Shown here one piece after another: positions 58,701 through 64,000 of a DNA stretch of 64,000 bases. A program made the position numbers and the translations under genes. Below the pieces are notes generated by a model, which was not told the origin of the DNA, did no database searches, and saw nothing but the letters and a program-made list of their open reading frames with translations. This DNA comes from Ganoderma boninense. Its lineage: Eukaryota; Basidiomycota; Agaricomycetes; Polyporales; Polyporaceae. The stretch covers positions 1,302,001 through 1,366,000 of the forward strand of contig CM035312.1 of assembly GCA_002900995.3 (NCBI GenBank), read 5' to 3'. How positions within the stretch are numbered: position 1 is the first letter of the stretch; every line of letters starts with the position of its first letter.

Positions 58701-59646
58701 ATGGAACAATGGACGTACATAGTAGGCCATTGCATGACCGCTCGCGTATAGCCCAGGCACAGCACCCACGATGTCCTCGGCTGGGGATGTCACCGCCATC
58801 GCTGAGAGCCTCCCCGCCGCACGACTCCGCCGATTCCATCGCGTCCGAGCTTCGCTGCTGGGCGGATCAGATCATCGGCCCGGCCCGGATGGATGGATGT
58901 ATAGAACGGACAGAACAAGCAGAGAAGTCGACGGAACTTGGCAACCCCAGCGGCGAAAACAGCTTCTAGCGCATGAGATGGGTGACCGCAGGCGGGATGT
59001 TGAGCGGAAGCGGGGATGTAAACATTGACAATTTAGGTATAATGGTGGAGTAGAGTGGGCTGTTAGGGCCGCTAAACGATATGTCGAGGACGGAAATCGG
59101 GATTCCAGCAGCATAAGCGCTGGTGCCGCTGTCGTTCAGTTGGTGCTTCTGGCGCGCCAACGAAAATTGCCTTCAGCCTGGACTTGGCATGGGGGCTAGA
59201 GCTGAGAGTCGAGGCATCGTTGAGACGCTGTCTGTGCGGACGATGCATGCGAGCGACTCGCCTGGGTGGAAGTTGATGATTGGATATCGACTCCCAATGT
59301 TCTGCGATTGTCAAAGATTGGGACAGAGGTCCGAGATGGTAGGAGCCCCACGAACGGTCAGGTAATTTCAGCTAGCCAATCACAGTGTGCCCGGATTATA
59401 CCAACAGGCGTACTGCCACTGTAGTCTGTTTGGCTTGTTGGGTGCGTTTGACAGGTTGGGGATTGAAAGGTGGTCGCGCACCGCAGTTCGACAGGAAGAA
59501 GGTATTCGCTCCCGAAGCGCACTAGATCGTCCATCTGGCCGGATGATGCAGATGGGGCTGGACCGTTGGCGTTTCACTGCTCCGAACAGGACAACGAGGC
59601 GCCTCCTCCGGTGTTTGGTCAAGTGTTTGTAGAGTGGCCTGAGAGG

Positions 59647-59654
59647 TATAAAAG
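59647..59654 (+). promoter_or_regulatory. TATA box of hydrophobin 5
   Basis: TATAAAAG, 101 nt upstream of the ATG at 59748. Confidence 0.7.
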
Positions 59655-59747
59655 GGCTTGGGCGACGAGGTAAGGGCCTTCAGGCTTCAGGTCTACACCA
59701 CTCAGCCCTCTCGCAACCCCAGTCGCGCTCTTCTCACCGGAACCAAC

Positions 59748-60219
59748 ATGTTCTCCCGCGTGTCCACCCTCGCTCTCGTCGCTCTGCCTGTTCTTGCGGC
59801 CGCCACTCCCCTCGAGGTCCGCGGCGGTGAGCCCCCTTCTTCGTGCAGCACCGGCCCCATTCAGTGCTGCAACACCGTCGAGAAGGTTAGTCACAGGATG
59901 ATCATCCATCGGAACTTTTTCAAGAGCTCACCCACACAACTCGTTCTTTAGGCTAGCTCCTCGGGCGCGGCTGCGATCCTCGGCCTGCTTGGTATCGTCC
60001 TCCAGGACCTGAACGTCCTCGTTGGCCTCACTTGCTCGCCCATCTCCGTGATTGGCGTTGGAGGCAGCAACTCATGCTCGGCCACCGCCGTGTGCTGCCA
60101 GAACAACAACGTCGTGAGTACACGCGCCGTTGAGCTGCTACCGGTGACAGCATCCTCACCTACCTGCTTATTCCCAGGGCGGCCTCATCTCCATCGGCTG
60201 TGTCCCCGTCCAGCTCTGA
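59748..60219 (+). CDS. Class I hydrophobin (cluster member 5)
   Basis: Exons 59748-59885, 59952-60113, 60178-60219, giving 113 aa. The signal peptide is [20 protein letters not shown]. Cys blocks are [22 protein letters not shown] and IGC, with end [13 protein letters not shown]. The middle exon includes [20 protein letters not shown]. It is very close to member 4 from Cys4 onward (CSPI-VIGVG, CCQNNNV) although on the opposite strand, which suggests duplication with inversion. A strong TATA box and a pyrimidine-rich leader suggest high expression. Secreted surface protein by family. Confidence 0.95.
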
Positions 60220-61799
60220 TTGCATATACCCACGTGCTCTCGACCCTTACGATGGAGCGGGTAGTGGCGGACGTTGCGCCTCGTTTTGTAGCAGGATCCA
60301 CCGTTCTTCGTACTTCGAGTTTCGTAATCGAATGATCGAATATACATGCCGGTGTCATCTTCAGCAGGGCATTCATTGCCCAATGTCTGAGAGCGTGGTT
60401 CTGTGAATCTGAGACTCCAAGAATGGGAAAGAGTGCCACTCACAGCCTGTAGGTGGGCATCAGACCCTCTGGCGTCTCGGTTTCTGGCGCACAAATGTGC
60501 AGCTACGCCATACCCGGACGATGCTGAAGCCAAGATAGCTTGTCCTCAAGCGCCTGCCGTCATGTCCTTATTAGGGTGTACAGCGAAGGATCGAAGGTAA
60601 GGGCGAGCAGGATGAGAATCCCCTTGGGGCCTCAGGCAGCTGAGACATCGTCGCCGGTCGGACGAGGCCGCGGAGAGGGGTAAATGGGAAGAGAAGGTGG
60701 GTGCGTGGGCGAGATGAACACAGAGGAAGCCTCAGGGGTGTCCTGCCGCTCATGTCGGCTGAGAGATGGTCGCAGGAAGTGCGCTGTCAAGTGCGCAATC
60801 AGCGACAGTTGAAAATGGCTCTCTAGGGAGTTACGGTGAGCCAGGAAGGGTGTTAGCGTTTGGGAAGCTGGTGCCTTGCCCGCGGTGCATCGTTCCGCTT
60901 CAATCCACTGGCAGTTCCAGGTGCCATGCCGGCGTTGTCATCGAGAAATGAAGCAAGCGTCTGATACAGATAGGACTGATCCCGAATGATTTATCAGAAA
61001 AGTTCCAACGCTCGAGACTCGAACCAAAAGCGAACTTCACATACAGGCTGCGCTTTGGCGCTTTGATCATGTTGGTATGTGTACAAGGTTGAATACTAGG
61101 TGACTGTGCATATGGATTCAGTAGGGCGGATACTGCCATATATTGCAAGACACAGTGATCGCACATTGTGCCAGCGGGCGGAGAGGAGTGAGCAGACGCC
61201 CCAATGAGATTGACCCCGCCTTTACGTAACCTGTTGTTCATTTGCGGGCGTCTCCATTGCCCGAAAGGGTTGATCCTGACTCGTCGCCGCGTCCGAGTCC
61301 GAATGCCTCAACCAGCTCTTGGTTTCCACCACGATTCCTGACCTTACATGACAAGCCATCGAATCGCCGTGAAATCGATATAACCTTTTGTTGTCGTCCC
61401 AAATGACTGTACATCCAGCTCTCAACATTTCGACTCTCCGCGGAGACCGAGTCGATCCTCAACTTGCGACATCCCCGACACAGCGGACACGGCTATCAAA
61501 CTCCGTTGGCCACCTTGCAAGTTGTGAAGGCATGTATATTCGATCTCTCTGTCCCAGGTGGCCCTTTTTGACGTGGTTTAATTTCCAGACAACCCGTGTT
61601 CGATCTCTACTGCATCGTCTCCACGATCACTCAGCCCGCCGCTGTCCGATCCCGAAGAGAAGAATGTCTTCCGCACTTCACCGTGCAGGAGTTTGCTTGT
61701 GACGAGGCTCTGTGCTGGTGACGTATAAAGCTCACGTCCTCGTGCCCGCAAGCCCGTACTCCTCTTGTGTTCCCCATTTTCGTGCCACCCTTCTCTACT
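60220..61799. other. Intergenic, 1.6 kb
   Basis: Between hydrophobin 5 and the CPL1-like gene. A T-arm-like string with a T-run near 61009-61035 (-) was examined and is not a tRNA. No gene seen. Confidence 0.45.
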
Positions 61800-63071
61800 A
61801 TGCGTTTCAACACCGCTCTCATGGCTCTTGTAGCCCCTCCCATTTTTGCCCGCTCTATCCCTTTCAATAGTCGCTATCATGCCACTCCTCCCGGCACACA
61901 CAAGCTGGGTCTCCAGGAACATCCTACTGTCGGTGCGTTCTGTCTGCTAATCGCGATCCCCATCGAGTTCTCCGAGATAACTCCATCCTCACGAATGCCA
62001 TTTATTCCGTCTTTCTTGTGGTTCCAGGCCCTCGTCTGACGATACAGCTGTTTTAGATGACTGTATGCGCACCCACGGCCTTTCTTGTCTTTTCGAATCC
62101 AATCTAAAGACACGCTTCCTCGTCAAATCACTTGAGATGGAGGCGCTTCAACAAATCCTTGGGGTCTACGTAAGTCTTGGCTCACATCGCCAGCTCTCTT
62201 AGCTGACCATTTGCACTGCTGGTAGATCACCAATCCTCCTTCCACCCGAACATGCATCTACTCCCAACCTACTTGCGCGACGCATGACGTCTGTATGTTA
62301 TCTTGTGTTTCTTAACTATCTCCTCAGTCGGCACCTTACCAATCTGTAAAGGGACGTATCGATCGGAACTGCCTAACATGGACCTTCCACGGCTCGTGAA
62401 GCACGGGAAGCCTTCGACCCCGGCTACCTATTCACCCAACGAGACGGTACGTTCTTGGTATTCTGGAAGGCTGCCATCATCCTCATGATGGCCAGGCTTG
62501 TGGCAGCGTCGACGATTCTGCGGATGCCCTCGAATGCGTCGGTACCGATACGGGACCAGGTGGGTGTGAGTATCTTCGCTGTGGTAATCGCCGTCTTGCT
62601 GATTCATACAAACTCGCAGGCGGAGGTTGCACAGACCTCAGAGTCGCCAAAGGTCATTACGGGAGCCGCATTGCCGGGATTGATTGTGCCGCGATCTCGC
62701 ACGTCGATGCAGCTTCCTGCGTTTCCGACGAATGTGCGGTCCAGAGCTGCCTCGCTAGACGGTCTGTAGACGACGACGCCACGGCATGCTCTGAAGATCA
62801 GGCGCCTGCCGCACCCTCGCTCGTGATACAAGCACCGCAGACAACTCTTTCAGCTGAAGCTCGACGCGTTCTTCAGCGTGAGTGGCAGCAAAATGCAACA
62901 GATATTGATGGCGCCAAGCCGCATGCAGGCTGGATTCCGCAAAGCCCCGGCTCCCGCTGGATGGGGAAGCGGGACGTCCCATCGGACCAGGATCGTACGG
63001 CTCACACCGGACCCGGACACATCACCGAAGACTGGACTCGGATTCCCGACTATCGCCGCCAGGTCGCCTGA
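61800..63071 (+). CDS. Secreted cysteine-rich protein with CPL1/PriA-like domain
   Basis: Six exons: 61800-61932, 62048-62169, 62226-62292, 62328-62446, 62496-62565, 62620-63071, giving 320 aa. All joints are GT-AG and in frame. The N-terminus is a probable signal peptide (MRFNTALMALVAPPIFARS). Exons 2-4 hold scattered Cys. Exons 5-6 give the pattern typical of fungal CPL1/PriA-like proteins: ACGSVDDSADALECVGTD, then GGCGGCTD, GIDCAAISHVDAASCVSDEC, and AVQSCLARRSVDDDATAC. In that family CPL1 is needed for capsule in Cryptococcus, and PriA is a mushroom developmental protein. The C-terminal ~90 residues are hydrophilic and unplaced. Because it sits among hydrophobins, a surface or developmental role is plausible. 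The family call rests on my reading of Cys spacing. Confidence 0.65.
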
Positions 63072-63338
63072 CGAATACCACCCAGATGACGCTATGACAC
63101 CGTACTCCAGTCCTCGCTGTCCATACCACGTTGTACCCCCGTAACCAATCCAGGAGACCCTTTCACCTTTCAATAGCCTCTGCCTCTCACCTCAGTTGTT
63201 GTGAGGATTGTGCCATGAACCTCACATGCACGCAGGAGCCACGCTCGAGTGCCCAAGGTCATGTATTACGACGGTACTACTATATCCTCAGATCCACAGA
63301 ACGCTCATCGAATCCCAAACAAATAGGGTCCATCCGGC
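63072..63338. other. Short intergenic stretch between convergent genes
   Basis: The 3' sides of the CPL1-like gene and hydrophobin 6. Nothing else seen. Confidence 0.5.
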
Positions 63339-63777
63339 TTAGAGTGTGATGGGAACGCAGCCGATGGAGACCAAGCCGCCCTAGAGTACGAAAGTAAGCA
63401 CCAACTTCATCGTCACTCAATTTAAGCTACTCACGACGTTGTTGTTCTGGCAGCAGACAGGGGCCTGCGAGCACGAGGAGCCAACGCCGGCACCGATGAC
63501 GGTGAGCGGGCTGCACTGAAGACCAACCTGGCCTGTGATGGTCGAGGCGTCAATGCCAAGGAGGCCAAGGAGGGTAGAGATGGCGGTCGAGTTGGACTGG
63601 ACGAGACCTCGTTAGCGGAAAGACTACGACAACCGGCCAAAAAACACATACGTCCTGGACGGAGTTGCAGCACTGGATGTCGCCAGTGTTGCAGCTGTCA
63701 CGGCGGAGGGCGGTGGGAGTGGCGGCCGCAAAGAGGGGGAGAGCGAGGAGGGAGAAGGCAGCAGCGCGGGCGAACAT
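63339..63777 (-). CDS. Class I hydrophobin (cluster member 6)
   Basis: Exons 63652-63777, 63435-63596, 63339-63380, giving 109 aa. The signal peptide is MFARAAAFSLLALPLFAAAT. Cys blocks are CNTGDIQCC, GLQC, SCSQAPVCC and IGC, with end GGLVSIGCVPITL. The middle exon encodes STAISTLLGLLGIDASTITG. It is the shortest N-terminal region in the cluster apart from member 1. Interfacial self-assembly after secretion is expected from the family. All introns are phase 0, as in the five paralogues. Confidence 0.95.
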
Positions 63778-63895
63778 GGCGAAAGAGTGTGGGGGTTGGG
63801 TAAAGAGTGACGGTGAGTGGTTGTTTGGAGGCTGAGAGACAAGAGAAAAGCGACTGGAAGACGCAATGAGGAAATGAGAACCCCAAAGGGCTCGA

Positions 63896-63903
63896 TATTT
63901 ATA
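63896..63903 (-). promoter_or_regulatory. TATA box of hydrophobin 6
   Basis: TATAAATA on the minus strand, about 120 nt upstream of the ATG at 63777. Confidence 0.65.
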
Positions 63904-64000
63904 CTGCTCTGGCCTGGGGTCGACGCTCGGACGCCCTCGGACGCGGGGAGGTGGTCCCGCGCGCAGTCGGGGTTAAGCGTGTCTGGCGCCTGGTCTCTGG

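Larger units (their letters stand above)
55659..59747. other. Large intergenic gap in the hydrophobin cluster, 4.1 kb
   Basis: Divergent promoters of hydrophobins 4 and 5 at the ends. An 11-base C run lies at about 57368-57378. Small frames with protein-like composition occur at 57010-57330 (+) and 57733-57918 (-), but I could not join them into a model or name a family. They may be relics of a lost gene. No hydrophobin remnant was noticed. Confidence 0.4.

Noticed and set aside
61009..61035. Minus-strand GGTTCGAGTC followed by a TTTT run, like a tRNA T-arm and terminator
   Set aside because: No matching acceptor stem or A box exists in the 100 bases upstream on that strand.
62455..62769. 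104-codon ORF with a hydrophobic stretch, possible membrane protein
   Set aside because: It is a read-through of introns of the CPL1-like gene. The hydrophobic stretch is intron 62566-62619, and the spliced frame gives the Cys-rich domain instead.

Overview
The window looks like nuclear DNA of a filamentous basidiomycete (Agaricomycetes, probably a wood- or litter-rotting mushroom; this placement is an inference). The genes are intron-dense, with introns of about 50-65 nt and GTNNGY-like donors. There is an intron-bearing tRNA-Tyr, a run of class I hydrophobins, a secreted phytase-like-domain protein and a CPL1/PriA-like secreted protein. I built most gene models by hand by joining exons at GT/AG sites and checking that the summed exon lengths keep the frame. 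Coordinates are therefore specific but not supported by transcripts.

Layout: 1-2761 (-) is a retroelement fragment with a CCHC gag-like ORF overlapping a reverse transcriptase ORF that runs off the left edge. 4.2-6.2 kb (+) is a secreted phytase-like-domain protein. 8.5-11.2 kb (+) is Atg13, the regulatory subunit of the autophagy-initiating Atg1 kinase complex. tRNA-Tyr(GUA) is at 11.97 kb. 12.2-14.0 kb (+) is an M14 carboxypeptidase-like secreted protein that has lost catalytic residues. 14.6-15.8 kb (+) is a short-chain dehydrogenase. 17.0-19.5 kb (-) is a PTR2-type peptide transporter. 22.0-26.1 kb (-) is an ArAE_2/FUSC-like membrane protein. 26.9-28.3 kb (-) is transaldolase. 31.2-33.6 kb is a short, apparently non-autonomous LTR element next to a partial second copy. 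It abuts a glutathione S-transferase gene (33.6-34.3 kb) that lacks its 5' end.

From 35.5 to 47.3 kb lies a housekeeping block, all on +: a PPP1R37-like leucine-rich-repeat protein, a nuclear BCP/PrxQ-type peroxiredoxin, a WASP/Las17 actin nucleation-promoting factor with apparent lesions, calmodulin, a small conserved-looking protein and proteasome subunit beta-3.

From 47.6 to 64.0 kb is a cluster of six class I hydrophobin genes on both strands. All share one architecture: three exons, phase-0 introns, a middle exon of 159-165 nt and a 42-nt last exon. A CPL1/PriA-like secreted cysteine-rich protein lies inside the cluster at 61.8-63.1 kb. These small secreted proteins are expected to act at the cell surface and on aerial structures.

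The most notable points are the hydrophobin array; the carboxypeptidase pseudoenzyme; the mosaic LTR element and decapitated GST; the lesions in the WASP gene; several micro-exons (7, 7, 8, 11 and 12 nt, plus an exon consisting only of ATG); and a GC-AG intron. I saw no bacterial-type operon, CRISPR array or virus.
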